46,645 nt of DNA, taken from Comamonadaceae bacterium PBBC1 (GTDB lineage Bacteria > Pseudomonadota > Gammaproteobacteria > Burkholderiales > Burkholderiaceae_C). The notes beneath the pieces are model-generated. The model was not told where the DNA came from and ran no database searches. It saw only the letters and a list, made by a program, of their open reading frames with translations. Both the position numbers and the translations under genes were made by a program. This document shows, piece after piece, positions 1-7,917 of this stretch. The stretch is taken from NCBI GenBank assembly GCA_002256145.1, contig NKIP01000028.1:1-46645 (forward strand), given 5' to 3'. The number at the start of each line of letters is the position of its first letter. The stretch's first letter is position 1.

Positions 1-41
1 GGCGGTCAAGCCCAAGGTCGGCGGCGGCATCCAAGCACTCA

Positions 42-61
42 GACCGAGGTGCCCCTCGGTC
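42..61. terminator. Hairpin near the window edge
   Basis: GACCGAGG and CCTCGGTC form a perfect 8-bp stem around TGCC. No clean T-run follows, so it is only a possible terminator or processing hairpin for a gene that lies to the left of the window. Nothing coding is visible in 1-120. Confidence 0.3.
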
Positions 62-120
62 ATGTCTTGAACATGTTTTAAAAGAAAAACACGTTCAAAG
101 GCATTGAGAAAAATCATACA

Positions 121-190
121 AGGTCGGTGGCTACAGCCCCGACAAGTGCATGCGATCCACCATGTCGGGGCTGAAGCCACCGACCTACAA
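121..190. repeat. Inverted pair of REP-like elements (AGGTCGG family)
   Basis: The arms 121-144 and 163-186 are 24 nt each and match as an inverted repeat in 23 of 24 positions. The right arm ends in CCGACCTAC, that is GTAGGTCGG on the other strand. The same family recurs at 21363-21434 and 21525-21597. The GTAG end plus palindrome resembles GTAG-class REP sequences mobilised by REP-associated tyrosine transposases. No such transposase gene is in the window. Confidence 0.7.
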
Positions 191-207
191 AAATTCATCA
201 ACCCCAA

Positions 208-227
208 TTGGTTGCGTGCGCAACCAA
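208..227. promoter_or_regulatory. Perfect palindrome, probable MarR operator
   Basis: TTGGTTGCGTGCGCAACCAA has 9-bp arms around a 2-bp centre and ends 38 bp before the start of the MarR-family gene at 266. Size, symmetry and position fit an autoregulatory MarR site that would also control the downstream catabolic genes. The binding partner is inferred from position. Confidence 0.65.
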
Positions 228-265
228 ATTACCTTAATATATCCCGTCTACAACCCGCTCATTTC

Positions 266-748
266 ATGAACACGCCACTCGACCGCACGCTGACCTACCG
301 CCTGCACCAACTGCACAAGCTGACCGACATGGGCAGCCAGTCGGTCTATCCAGAGCGCACGGGGTTGTCGATGAGCGACGGGCGGTGCCTGACGACGATT
401 GGGACTTTTGAACCTTTGTCGGTCAAAGAACTGGCCGACAAAGGCAACCTGAACAAGGGCCAAGCCAGCCGCGCAGCACAAGCGCTGGTCGATCAAGGGC
501 TGGTGCTCAAAGCCGACCACCCGGGTGATGGCCGGGGCGTGGTGTTGACGCTGACACCGACCGGACGCGAGGTGTTCGAGCGTGCCATGGCCATGGTGCA
601 CCAACGAAACCAGGACATTTTTGGCTGCCTGACCGACAAAGAACAAGCCACATTGAGCGGCCTGTTCGACCGGCTGATTGCACACGCCCGGCCGGGCGTT
701 GTGACGGATGCCCCGCAGGATGCCCAGTCATCCATCCAGCACCGCTGA
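266..748 (+). CDS. MarR-family transcriptional regulator
   Basis: A 160-residue winged-helix regulator, normal size for MarR. The recognition region is around residues 60-80 (PLSVKELADKGNLNKGQASR) and the wing carries DGRGVVLTLT. The start at 266 is chosen over an in-frame ATG at 104 because the upstream stretch is REP repeat plus operator and adds 54 residues unlike the family. MarR proteins usually repress and are released by a phenolic or aromatic-acid ligand. The gene runs 23 bp ahead of an aromatic monooxygenase on the same strand, with a palindromic operator just upstream, so autoregulation and control of the 772-4797 genes are likely. The ligand is unknown. Confidence 0.85.
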   Translation: MNTPLDRTLTYRLHQLHKLTDMGSQSVYPERTGLSMSDGRCLTTIGTFEPLSVKELADKGNLNKGQASRAAQALVDQGLVLKADHPGDGRGVVLTLTPTGREVFERAMAMVHQRNQDIFGCLTDKEQATLSGLFDRLIAHARPGVVTDAPQDAQSSIQHR

Positions 749-771
749 TCCTCAAACCCCAACACCAAACC

Positions 772-2466
772 ATGCACACCCCCAGCACCGAAGCCCGTCC
801 GTCGATCTATTACACCTACGAGGTTTTCAAGCCCTGGCTGCCCTCAACACACCCCCAACAAGACCGCCAAAAAGTCGTGATCGTCGGCGCAGGCCCTGCA
901 GGCATGGTGACTGCGCTGGAGTTGGCCCGCCACGGCGTGCCCAGCGTGGTGCTGAGCGCCGAGTTGCAGTTCTCGCAGGGCAGCCGGGCGATTTGTTTCA
1001 CCCGCCGCTCGATGGAAATCTTGCAGCAAGTCGGCGTGGCTGACCGCATGACCGCAGGCGGTCTGCCTTGGCGCTTTGGCAACTCTTACTACCGGGGCCA
1101 GCGCGTGTTCCGCATGGAAGCGCCGCACGACCCCGATGACCGGTTTTTCCCGATCATCAACGTGCAGCAGCAGTTCATGGAGGAGTACCTGCACGACGCT
1201 TGCAAAGCCAACCCGCTGATCGACTTCCGCTGGGGAAACAAGGTGGAACAAATTGACCAGAAAGACGGCTATGCCGTGCTCGAAGTGGACACACCCGAAG
1301 GCCCTTACGCCTTGGAGAGCGACTGGGTGGTGGCCGCCGATGGTGGCCGCTCAAGCATCCGCAGCGCCATGAACTTGCAGATGGAAGGCGCTTCTTACGA
1401 AGGCTTTTTCGTGATCGCCGATATCCAAATCGATCTGCCCTTTCCAACAGAGCGCTTGGCCTTTTTTGACCCCGAGTGGAACCCCGGCAACACCATCTTG
1501 ATGCACCGCGAACCCCACGGCATGTGGCGCGTGGACTACCAGCTGCCCCCGGGTGAAACGCCCGAAGAGGCGCTGCGCCCCGAATCGCTCAAGACCCGCA
1601 TCGACGCGCAACTGGCCATGATCGGCCACGCGGGCCTGAAGTGGGAAATGGACTGGTCTTCGGTCTACTCGGCCCGCACACTCACCTTGCCCGACTTTGT
1701 GCACGGCAGCGTGGTCTTCACCGGTGACGCAGCGCACCTGCTGCCGATTTTTGGGGTGCGCGGGGCGAACACGGCCTTCCAGGACGCCCAGTCGCTGGGC
1801 TGGCATCTGGCTTTTGTGGTCAAGGGCTTGGCGGGTAAAAACCTGCTGGCCAACCACAGCACCGAGCGCGTGGGCGCGGCGCGCGAGATCATCACCGAAG
1901 CGGGCAAAAGCACCCGCTTCATGGCGCCACCCAGCCCGGGCTTTCGGTTGCTGCGCGATGCGGTGCTGTCGCTCTCGCTCACCCAAGAGTTTGTGCGACC
2001 CCTGTACCACTGGCGCACGTCCAGGCCCCATGAGTACACCCACTCCCTGCTCAACAGCATGGGCGACGACAACGGCTTGTTCAAGAGCGGCCCGGCGCAC
2101 GGCGCACCACCGCAAAACGTGCGCCTGGGCGCGAACGATTTCTTGCTCGACCACTTGGGCGGCGGTTTTGACCTGCTTTACTTCACCGACACCGCCTTGC
2201 CCGAGGCGCTGCAAAAAGTCATCCAGAGCGCACGCGCCAAGGGCATGCCGCTGAACGTGATCGTGGTCGGCGCGGCCCAGCCTGTGGCCGGTGCCGACAA
2301 AACCCTGCCCGATGCGGACGGCCATCTGCGTCAGCGCTACGGTGTGCCCGCCAACGGTGGTGCGTATTTGCTGCGCCCCGACCAGCACATCTGTGCACGT
2401 TGGATCACACTGGACGCCACACGCCTGCAAGCCGCACTGACCACCGCCTTGCCGCGAGCTCAATAA
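772..2466 (+). CDS. FAD-dependent aromatic monooxygenase (MhpA/PheA-like)
   Basis: A 564-residue class A flavoprotein hydroxylase. It shows the N-terminal Rossmann motif VVIVGAGPAG (about residues 36-45), the DGGRSSIR motif that contacts FAD and NADPH, and the GDAAHLLPIFGVRGAN flavin-binding motif. The C-terminal part has the thioredoxin-like region typical of 3-(3-hydroxyphenyl)propionate hydroxylase relatives. Expected reaction: NAD(P)H- and O2-dependent hydroxylation of a phenolic acid. With fumarylacetoacetase downstream, a product that becomes homogentisate- or gentisate-like is plausible, but the substrate cannot be read from sequence. No clear Shine-Dalgarno precedes the ATG. A REP pair separates it from the next gene. 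Confidence 0.85.
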   Translation: MHTPSTEARPSIYYTYEVFKPWLPSTHPQQDRQKVVIVGAGPAGMVTALELARHGVPSVVLSAELQFSQGSRAICFTRRSMEILQQVGVADRMTAGGLPWRFGNSYYRGQRVFRMEAPHDPDDRFFPIINVQQQFMEEYLHDACKANPLIDFRWGNKVEQIDQKDGYAVLEVDTPEGPYALESDWVVAADGGRSSIRSAMNLQMEGASYEGFFVIADIQIDLPFPTERLAFFDPEWNPGNTILMHREPHGMWRVDYQLPPGETPEEALRPESLKTRIDAQLAMIGHAGLKWEMDWSSVYSARTLTLPDFVHGSVVFTGDAAHLLPIFGVRGANTAFQDAQSLGWHLAFVVKGLAGKNLLANHSTERVGAAREIITEAGKSTRFMAPPSPGFRLLRDAVLSLSLTQEFVRPLYHWRTSRPHEYTHSLLNSMGDDNGLFKSGPAHGAPPQNVRLGANDFLLDHLGGGFDLLYFTDTALPEALQKVIQSARAKGMPLNVIVVGAAQPVAGADKTLPDADGHLRQRYGVPANGGAYLLRPDQHICARWITLDATRLQAALTTALPRAQ

Positions 2467-2520
2467 GGTCAAACAATGTTCACACTGGGTGAAGCAAAGA
2501 AATTCATGAGGTCTGAGCCG

Positions 2521-2590
2521 GTAGGAGCCAGCCCTGCTGGCGATGGGCGCGCGCGGACCGCGAGTCATCGCTTGCAGGGCAAGCTCCTAC
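2521..2590. repeat. Inverted GTAG REP-like pair (GTAGGAGC family)
   Basis: The block opens with GTAGGAGCCAGCCCTGCTGG and closes with the inverted copy CAGGGCAAGCTCCTAC. It lies between the monooxygenase and the DUF2783 gene. A near-identical block is found at 24794-24858, and single relatives occur at 4810-4835, 4904-4929 and 20852-20877. The layout is that of a BIME (two REPs head to head). Confidence 0.75.
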
Positions 2591-2651
2591 AAAGCGTCAG
2601 CATTCATCCCCATGACACCCTTTTACAGGCCTGCATAACAAAGACAACACC

Positions 2652-2840
2652 ATGACCAACACGCAACTCACCATCGGCGGCCTCGAAACCGTCTACGACG
2701 CCCTGGCCACCGCCATTGACCAAGCGGGGGCTGACAAGGCGCAGTTGTTCCTTGTCAAACTCGCGCTGCTCAACGCCAACGCCCTGGCCGACGAAACCCT
2801 GTTTCAGCAGCAGATCACCACCGCCCTGCAAGACCTCTGA
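2652..2840 (+). CDS. DUF2783-type small protein
   Basis: A 62-residue soluble, mostly helical protein; its LETVYDALATAIDQAG and LFLVKLALLNANAL stretches resemble DUF2783 proteins as I recall them. Such proteins are found beside FAD monooxygenases in aromatic-degradation clusters of Burkholderiales, which is the context here. The role is unknown; a helper of the monooxygenase is a guess. It starts 185 bp after the monooxygenase, with a REP pair in between, and ends 28 bp before the VOC gene. The ribosome binding site is weak. Confidence 0.7.
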   Translation: MTNTQLTIGGLETVYDALATAIDQAGADKAQLFLVKLALLNANALADETLFQQQITTALQDL

Positions 2841-2868
2841 CCCACCCCCCTTTCACCAGGAGACACCC

Positions 2869-3405
2869 ATGCTCGTTCAATCCGTTCACCACGTCGCTTA
2901 CCGCTGCAAAGACGCCAAAGAAACCGTTCTTTGGTACCAAAAGCACCTCGACATGAAATTCGTTTTGGCCATTGCCGAAAACGAAGTGCCCTCCACCAAA
3001 GCCCCCGACCCCTACATGCACATCTTTCTGGATGCGGGCCATGGCAATGTGCTGGCCTTTTTTGAGCTGCCCAGCCAGCCGCCCATGGACCGTGACCAGA
3101 ACACCCCCGCCTGGGTGCAGCACCTGGCGCTGAAAGTGGACTCGATGGAAACACTGCTGGCGGCCAAGGACAAGCTGGTGGCTGGGGGTGTCGAGGTGCT
3201 CGGTCCGGTGGACCACACCATCTTCAAGAGCATTTACTTCTTTGACCCCAGCGGCCACCGCCTCGAATTGGCAGCCGACTGCGGCACGCCCGAGATGATG
3301 CAAAAGCTTGACGAGGTGAAATGGGACATGCTCGAAGAGTGGAGCCAAACCAAGCGCGCCCCCAAGCACGCCGCCTGGATGCACGACGGCAGCATGGCCT
3401 CCTGA
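2869..3405 (+). CDS. VOC-family metalloenzyme (glyoxalase I-like fold)
   Basis: A 178-residue protein with two VOC modules (N-terminal MLVQSVHHVAYRC; second half starting near WVQHLALKV). The four likely metal ligands are His8, Glu66, His85 and Glu133. That His-Glu-His-Glu pattern, with similar spacing, is the one in glyoxalase I and other VOC isomerases; extradiol ring-cleaving relatives use His-His-Glu. AGGAGA lies 7 bp before the ATG, a good ribosome binding site. The gene sits between DUF2783 and fumarylacetoacetase, so it may act on a ring-cleavage intermediate, for example by isomerisation. This is inference; a dioxygenase or detoxification role is also possible. Confidence 0.8.
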   Translation: MLVQSVHHVAYRCKDAKETVLWYQKHLDMKFVLAIAENEVPSTKAPDPYMHIFLDAGHGNVLAFFELPSQPPMDRDQNTPAWVQHLALKVDSMETLLAAKDKLVAGGVEVLGPVDHTIFKSIYFFDPSGHRLELAADCGTPEMMQKLDEVKWDMLEEWSQTKRAPKHAAWMHDGSMAS

Positions 3406-3471
3406 AAACCTTCACACGCCCGATACCGATCACGCCTGCACCCACACGACTTGCGCCACTCAACAACTGCC

Positions 3472-4797
3472 ATGAACTTCCTGAACGAAACCCACGACCC
3501 CAAACACCAGAGCTGGGTGGCCTCGGCCAACGCCGCCGGTACCGACTTCCCGATTCAGAACCTGCCATTTGCGGTGTTCCGCCGCAAAGGCTCTGATGAA
3601 AACTTCCGGGGCGGCGTGGCCATTGGCGACCAGATCCTGAACCTGGCGGCCGTCGCCCAATCAGGCGTGCTGACCGGCGAAGCTGCTGCTGCCGCGCAAG
3701 CGGGCGCACAAGACAAGCTCAATGCGCTGATGGCGCTGGGCACATCGGCCTGGAGCGCCCTGCGCCTGGCCCTGTCACGCGCCCTGCGTGAAGGATCAGC
3801 TGACCAAGCCGCGCTGCAAGGGTGCCTGGTGCCGCAAGCCGAGGCCGAATACGACGTCCCCGCCCGGATTGGCGACTACACCGACTTCTACACCTCGGTC
3901 TACCACGCGACCAACATCGGCAAGCAGTTCCGCCCCGACAACCCGCTGCTGCCCAACTACAAATGGGTGCCGATTGGCTACCATGGCCGCGCGTCCAGCA
4001 TTGGCGTGTCGGGCCAGCAGTTCCGCCGCCCGGTGGGCCAGACCATGCCGCCCGGTGCCACCGAGCCGTCGTTCGGCCCCTGCAAGCGGCTGGACATCGA
4101 GCTGGAGCTGGGCATCTTCATCGGCAGCGGCAATGCACTGGGCGATGCAGTGGACATGAACGAAGCCGAAGACCATGTGTTTGGCATCTGCCTGCTCAAC
4201 GACTGGTCGGCGCGTGACATCCAAGGCTGGGAATACCAGCCGCTCGGCCCTTTCCTGGCCAAGAACTTTGCTTCCACCGTGTCGCCCTGGGTCGTCACGC
4301 TCGAAGCGCTGGCCCCTTACCGCACAGCCTTCACCCGGCCCGAGGGCGACCCGCAGCCCATGGCTTATCTGGACTCCCCCGCCAACCGCGCAGAAGGCGC
4401 TTTCGACATCCAGCTGCAAGTGGGCCTGCAAACGCCCAAGATGCGCGAGGCCGGACAAGCCGATGCCAGCATCTGCCGCACCAGCTACCGCCACGCTTAC
4501 TGGACGGTGGCGCAAATGGTCACGCACCACACGGTGAACGGCTGCAACCTGCAGCCAGGCGACCTGCTGGGCAGCGGCACGCTCTCTGGCCCCACACTCG
4601 ACCAAGCGGGCGCTTTGATCGAGCTGACCACGGGCGGCAAGAACCCGATCGCGCTGCCCAATGGCGAGCAGCGCACCTGGCTGGAAGACGGCGACAGCGT
4701 GGTGCTGCGCGGCTGGTGCGAAAAAGCGGGTGCTGCGCGGATTGGCTTTGGGGAGTGTGTGGGCACGGTGTTGCCTGCCCGGGCGCTCAAGGGCTGA
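3472..4797 (+). CDS. fahA: Fumarylacetoacetase
   Basis: A 441-residue protein, close to the usual 420-430. It hydrolyses fumarylacetoacetate to fumarate and acetoacetate, the last step of the homogentisate pathway. Visible motifs are DYTDFYTSVYHATNIG with the catalytic His region, GYHGRASSIGVSG, the metal-binding acidic pair in DIELELGIFIG, LNDWSARDIQGWEYQPLG with the Asp/Gln contacts, the Lys of LAKNFASTVSPW, and SGTLSGP. I place the start at the ATG at 3472; a TTG at 3451 would add only seven residues. Last gene of the block that begins with the MarR regulator. No homogentisate dioxygenase is adjacent. Confidence 0.93.
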   Translation: MNFLNETHDPKHQSWVASANAAGTDFPIQNLPFAVFRRKGSDENFRGGVAIGDQILNLAAVAQSGVLTGEAAAAAQAGAQDKLNALMALGTSAWSALRLALSRALREGSADQAALQGCLVPQAEAEYDVPARIGDYTDFYTSVYHATNIGKQFRPDNPLLPNYKWVPIGYHGRASSIGVSGQQFRRPVGQTMPPGATEPSFGPCKRLDIELELGIFIGSGNALGDAVDMNEAEDHVFGICLLNDWSARDIQGWEYQPLGPFLAKNFASTVSPWVVTLEALAPYRTAFTRPEGDPQPMAYLDSPANRAEGAFDIQLQVGLQTPKMREAGQADASICRTSYRHAYWTVAQMVTHHTVNGCNLQPGDLLGSGTLSGPTLDQAGALIELTTGGKNPIALPNGEQRTWLEDGDSVVLRGWCEKAGAARIGFGECVGTVLPARALKG

Positions 4798-4809
4798 ACG
4801 GCAGCGGCT

Positions 4810-4929
4810 CATCGCGACGAGGGCGTCGCTCCTACACGGGGCAGGCATTACCTCTTTGCAGGAACCCCGCCCCCGGGGCGATGGCTTGTGGTCTGCACAG
4901 GCCCATCGCGACGAGGGCGTCGCTCCTAC
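4810..4929. repeat. Cluster of REP-like elements between convergent genes
   Basis: Two copies of CATCGCGACGAGGGCGTCGC followed by TCCTAC (4810-4835 and 4904-4929) read as GTAGGAGCGACGCCC on the minus strand. Between them, about 4855-4884, lies a diverged plus-strand element (TTTGCAGGAACC then CCCCGGGGCGATGG), so the last two form an inverted pair. Together they fill most of the 158-bp gap between fahA and the carboxylase, which converge here. Such palindromes can act as transcription-end or mRNA-stabilising structures. Confidence 0.75.
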
Positions 4930-4955
4930 AAAGAAAGCAAGTAACGCTTCTGCGC

Positions 4956-6761
4956 TCACCAGGTGTCGATGGCCAAGGTGCCATCGGCGGGCTTAACCTG
5001 CCCAGCCTCCAGCCCCGCCACCAACCAATCGCGTGTGTCGGCCGGGTCGATCACGGCGTCGATCTCCAGCGTGGCCGCCATGTTGATGGCGCTGCCGTTG
5101 TTGTATTGCTGTGCAAGCAACTGTTCAAACAGCGCTTCGCGCTCTGTGCCTTCGGGCACGGCCTCCAGCTCTTTGCGGTAACCCAGGCGCACCGCACCTT
5201 CCAGGCCCATGCCGCCAAATTCGCCGGTGGGCCAGGCCACGGTGGCCAAGGTTTCGTGAAAGCCCCCGCCGGTCATGGCCATCGCGCCCAGGCCATAGCC
5301 TTTGCGCAGCACCACACTGAGCAGCGGCACCCGCAGATGCGCGGCCGCCACAAACAGGCGTGAGACGTGGCGCACCTGCGCCGTGGCTTCAGTGTCCGGC
5401 CCCACCATGAACCCGGGCGTGTCCACCAGGCTCACGATGGGCAGCCCGTGCGCGTTGCACAGCTGCATGAAACGGGCGGCTTTGTCGGCAGCATCGGCGT
5501 CGATGGCGCCACCCAAGTGCAGCGGGTTGTTGGCCATCAGACCCACCGGGCGGCCCGCGATGCGGGCCAGGGCCGTGTGGATGCCCACGCCAAAGCCGGT
5601 GCGCAAATGCAGCAAGCTGCCTGCGTCGGCCATGCCCTGCATGGCGGCGCGGGTGTCGTAAACGCGCAGACGGTTTTCGGGCACCACATGGCGCAGTGCT
5701 TCGGCGTCCGGTGCCTGCCATGGCGACACAGCCCCTTGGAAAAACGACAAGTATTGCCGCGCCGCCGCCACGGCTCGGACCTCGTCATCCACCAACACAT
5801 CGATCACGCCATTGCCATGCTGCACTTCACTCGGACCAATCTGCTCAGGTTTGAACACGCCCAGCCCCCCGCCTTCGACCATGGCCGGGCCGCCCATGCC
5901 AATGTTGCTGCCGCGTGTGGCGATGATCACGTCCGCGCAGCCCAGCAGCGCCGCATTGCCCGCAAAGCAGCGCCCGGCCACCACGCCCACCACCGGCACC
6001 CTGCCGTTGAGCCGGGCGAAGGATGCAAAGGTGGCCAGGTTCAGGCCCGCCACGATGGCCACATCCACATCGCCCGGCCTGCCGCCACCGCCTTCGGCAA
6101 ACAGCACCACGGGCAAGTTGTTGTGCAGGGCCACACCCAGCATGCGGTCGGTCTTTTGGTGGTTGCGCATGCCTTGTGTGCCCGCCAACACCGTGAAGTC
6201 GTAGGCCATGACCACCACCCGCTGTCCGTTGACGCAGCCGATGCCGGTGACCATGCCGTCGGCGGGCGTGTTGCGCATCAAATCATCGGCGCTGCGGCGG
6301 CGGCTTTGCGCGGCCACGGCCAGGGCACCGTATTCGACAAACGAGCCTTCATCACAAAGATCAGCGATGTTTTCTCGGGCGGTGCGAAGCCCCAAGGCAT
6401 GGCGTTTGGCCACGGCTTCGGGACGTGCCGCGTCATGCGTGAAAGCCAGGCGGGCCTGCAGTTTTTGCAGGTCGGCGCGGTCCTTTGAAAGGGTGGCAGT
6501 GGTCGTGCTGGCGGCAGGAGCCTCAGGCTGGGGGGTAGCCTCGGCCACGGGCAAGAGCGCGCACAAGACCTCGCCTTCAGCCACCGTTTCACCCGCTTGG
6601 TAATACTGCTCACCCACACAGCCCGCCTGAGACGCACGGATTTCGTGCTCCATCTTCATGGCTTCCAGAATGACCAGCACATCGCCTGGGCGCACGTTCG
6701 CACCGGGGGCGACCAGCCACTGCACCACCTGCGCTTGAAGGGGAGATTGAATGTTTTGCAT
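4956..6761 (-). CDS. Acyl-CoA carboxylase: biotin carrier fused to carboxyltransferase
   Basis: A 601-residue protein. Residues 1-70 are a biotinyl domain with the attachment motif EAMKMEHE (Lys36). A Pro/Ala/Thr-rich linker follows (about 72-92), then a full carboxyltransferase of the acetyl-/propionyl-CoA carboxylase beta type to the C terminus, with GRPGDVDVAIVAGLN and GFMVGPDTEA. It transfers a carboxyl group from biotin to an acyl-CoA. The partner biotin carboxylase is not in the window. The N-terminal fusion of the carrier to the transferase is less common than carrier fused to biotin carboxylase. The acyl-CoA substrate is unknown. Divergent from the asparaginase gene with 88 bp between the starts. 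Confidence 0.88.
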   Translation of the reverse strand: MQNIQSPLQAQVVQWLVAPGANVRPGDVLVILEAMKMEHEIRASQAGCVGEQYYQAGETVAEGEVLCALLPVAEATPQPEAPAASTTTATLSKDRADLQKLQARLAFTHDAARPEAVAKRHALGLRTARENIADLCDEGSFVEYGALAVAAQSRRRSADDLMRNTPADGMVTGIGCVNGQRVVVMAYDFTVLAGTQGMRNHQKTDRMLGVALHNNLPVVLFAEGGGGRPGDVDVAIVAGLNLATFASFARLNGRVPVVGVVAGRCFAGNAALLGCADVIIATRGSNIGMGGPAMVEGGGLGVFKPEQIGPSEVQHGNGVIDVLVDDEVRAVAAARQYLSFFQGAVSPWQAPDAEALRHVVPENRLRVYDTRAAMQGMADAGSLLHLRTGFGVGIHTALARIAGRPVGLMANNPLHLGGAIDADAADKAARFMQLCNAHGLPIVSLVDTPGFMVGPDTEATAQVRHVSRLFVAAAHLRVPLLSVVLRKGYGLGAMAMTGGGFHETLATVAWPTGEFGGMGLEGAVRLGYRKELEAVPEGTEREALFEQLLAQQYNNGSAINMAATLEIDAVIDPADTRDWLVAGLEAGQVKPADGTLAIDTW

Positions 6762-6849
6762 GCGGGCATTGTGCGCGGCCGCTGAAGCGACACCCGGTCA
6801 AGTCCGGGACAATTTAGACTGGCCTTTTTGAACACCCCAGACCCTTGCC

Positions 6850-7854
6850 ATGAACTTTGAACCCCTGATCGAGCTGACCCGCAACGGCATCCAGGAATGC
6901 GTGCACATGGGCGCACTGGCCGTGACCGACACCGAAGGCCGCGTGCTGGCCCAAGTGGGCAACCCGCACTGGCTGTGCTTCACCCGCTCCACCCTCAAAG
7001 CCATGCAAGCGCTGCCGCTGATTCAGTCAGGCGGGGTGGCGCATTTTGGTTTCACCCCGACCGAGTTGGCCCTGATGTGCGCCAGCCACAACGGTGAAGA
7101 AATGCACGTTGAACAGGTGTCGTCCATCCTGCGCAAAAGCGGCAGCAGCACGCGCCAAATGCGCTGCGGCTGCCATGTGCCGTACCGCTTCACGTTTTTT
7201 GACCGCCCCATGCCCGAGGGTTTTGCTTACGACGAGCGGCACCACAACTGCAGCGGCAAACACAGCGGGTTTTTGGCGTATTGCGTGCAGCACGGCCTGC
7301 CCACCGACAGCTACACCGAGGTGAACCACCCTTTGCAACAACAAGTGCGCCATGCCGTGGCGCACCTGGCCGGGTTGAGCGAAGAGGAACTGGCGCTGGG
7401 CATCGACGGTTGTTCGGCCCCCAATTACGCCATGCCCTTGTCACGCTTAGCGCGCAGCTACGCACGGCTGGCGCAGCCCGAATCCGACGGCTTGTATGGC
7501 GAGAGCCTGGCGCAACTTGGCCAAGCCATGAGCGCTCACCCCGAGCTGATCTCGGGCACCGGCCGCAACGACGCCGATTTCATGCGCGCAGGTCGGGGCG
7601 ACTGGGTCACCAAGGTGGGCGCGGACGGCGTGCAGGTGGTGGGCAGTCGCTCGCGTGGTCAAGCTTTGGCCATCAAGATCATGGATGGCAACAAAGCGGC
7701 GCTGTTTGCCGCGACCGTGGAGGCCTTGGACCAACTGGGTTGGCTGGACGATGCGCAGCGCCAGGAACTGGAACCCTGGCGTGCGCAGGTGCTGCTGAAC
7801 GTGGCGGGGGTGCCCGTGGGTGAACGAAAAAGTCTTTTTAAATTGAAAGCTTGA
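6850..7854 (+). CDS. L-asparaginase, Rhizobium-type (asparaginase II family)
   Basis: A 334-residue cytoplasmic enzyme of the family unrelated to E. coli AnsA/AnsB. It keeps the Ser/Lys motif FTRSTLKAMQALP, the CASHNGEEMH segment, NCSGKHSGFL and GIDGCSAPNYAMPL, which in the Rhizobium etli enzyme contribute the two Ser-Lys tandems and the Cys/Lys metal site. It should hydrolyse asparagine to aspartate and ammonia. It stands alone, divergent from the carboxylase, and is followed 63 bp later by a TonB-dependent receptor. Confidence 0.87.
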   Translation: MNFEPLIELTRNGIQECVHMGALAVTDTEGRVLAQVGNPHWLCFTRSTLKAMQALPLIQSGGVAHFGFTPTELALMCASHNGEEMHVEQVSSILRKSGSSTRQMRCGCHVPYRFTFFDRPMPEGFAYDERHHNCSGKHSGFLAYCVQHGLPTDSYTEVNHPLQQQVRHAVAHLAGLSEEELALGIDGCSAPNYAMPLSRLARSYARLAQPESDGLYGESLAQLGQAMSAHPELISGTGRNDADFMRAGRGDWVTKVGADGVQVVGSRSRGQALAIKIMDGNKAALFAATVEALDQLGWLDDAQRQELEPWRAQVLLNVAGVPVGERKSLFKLKA

Positions 7855-7917
7855 CGATTGGGGCGCACAGCGCTAGCTTTTGTTTTCTAATGACTGACAG
7901 CTCTGGAGGGCTGTGAC

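Noticed and set aside
104..265. N-terminal extension of the MarR regulator
   Set aside because: It would translate a REP-like inverted repeat and the operator; family length and content favour the ATG at 266.
1351..2568. 405-codon minus-strand frame over the FAD monooxygenase
   Set aside because: Shadow frame; the monooxygenase on the plus strand has all flavin motifs.
7855..7917. Cobalamin or other riboswitch before the TonB receptor
   Set aside because: The gap is only 63 bp and has no riboswitch consensus; only a small stem around the ribosome site is seen.
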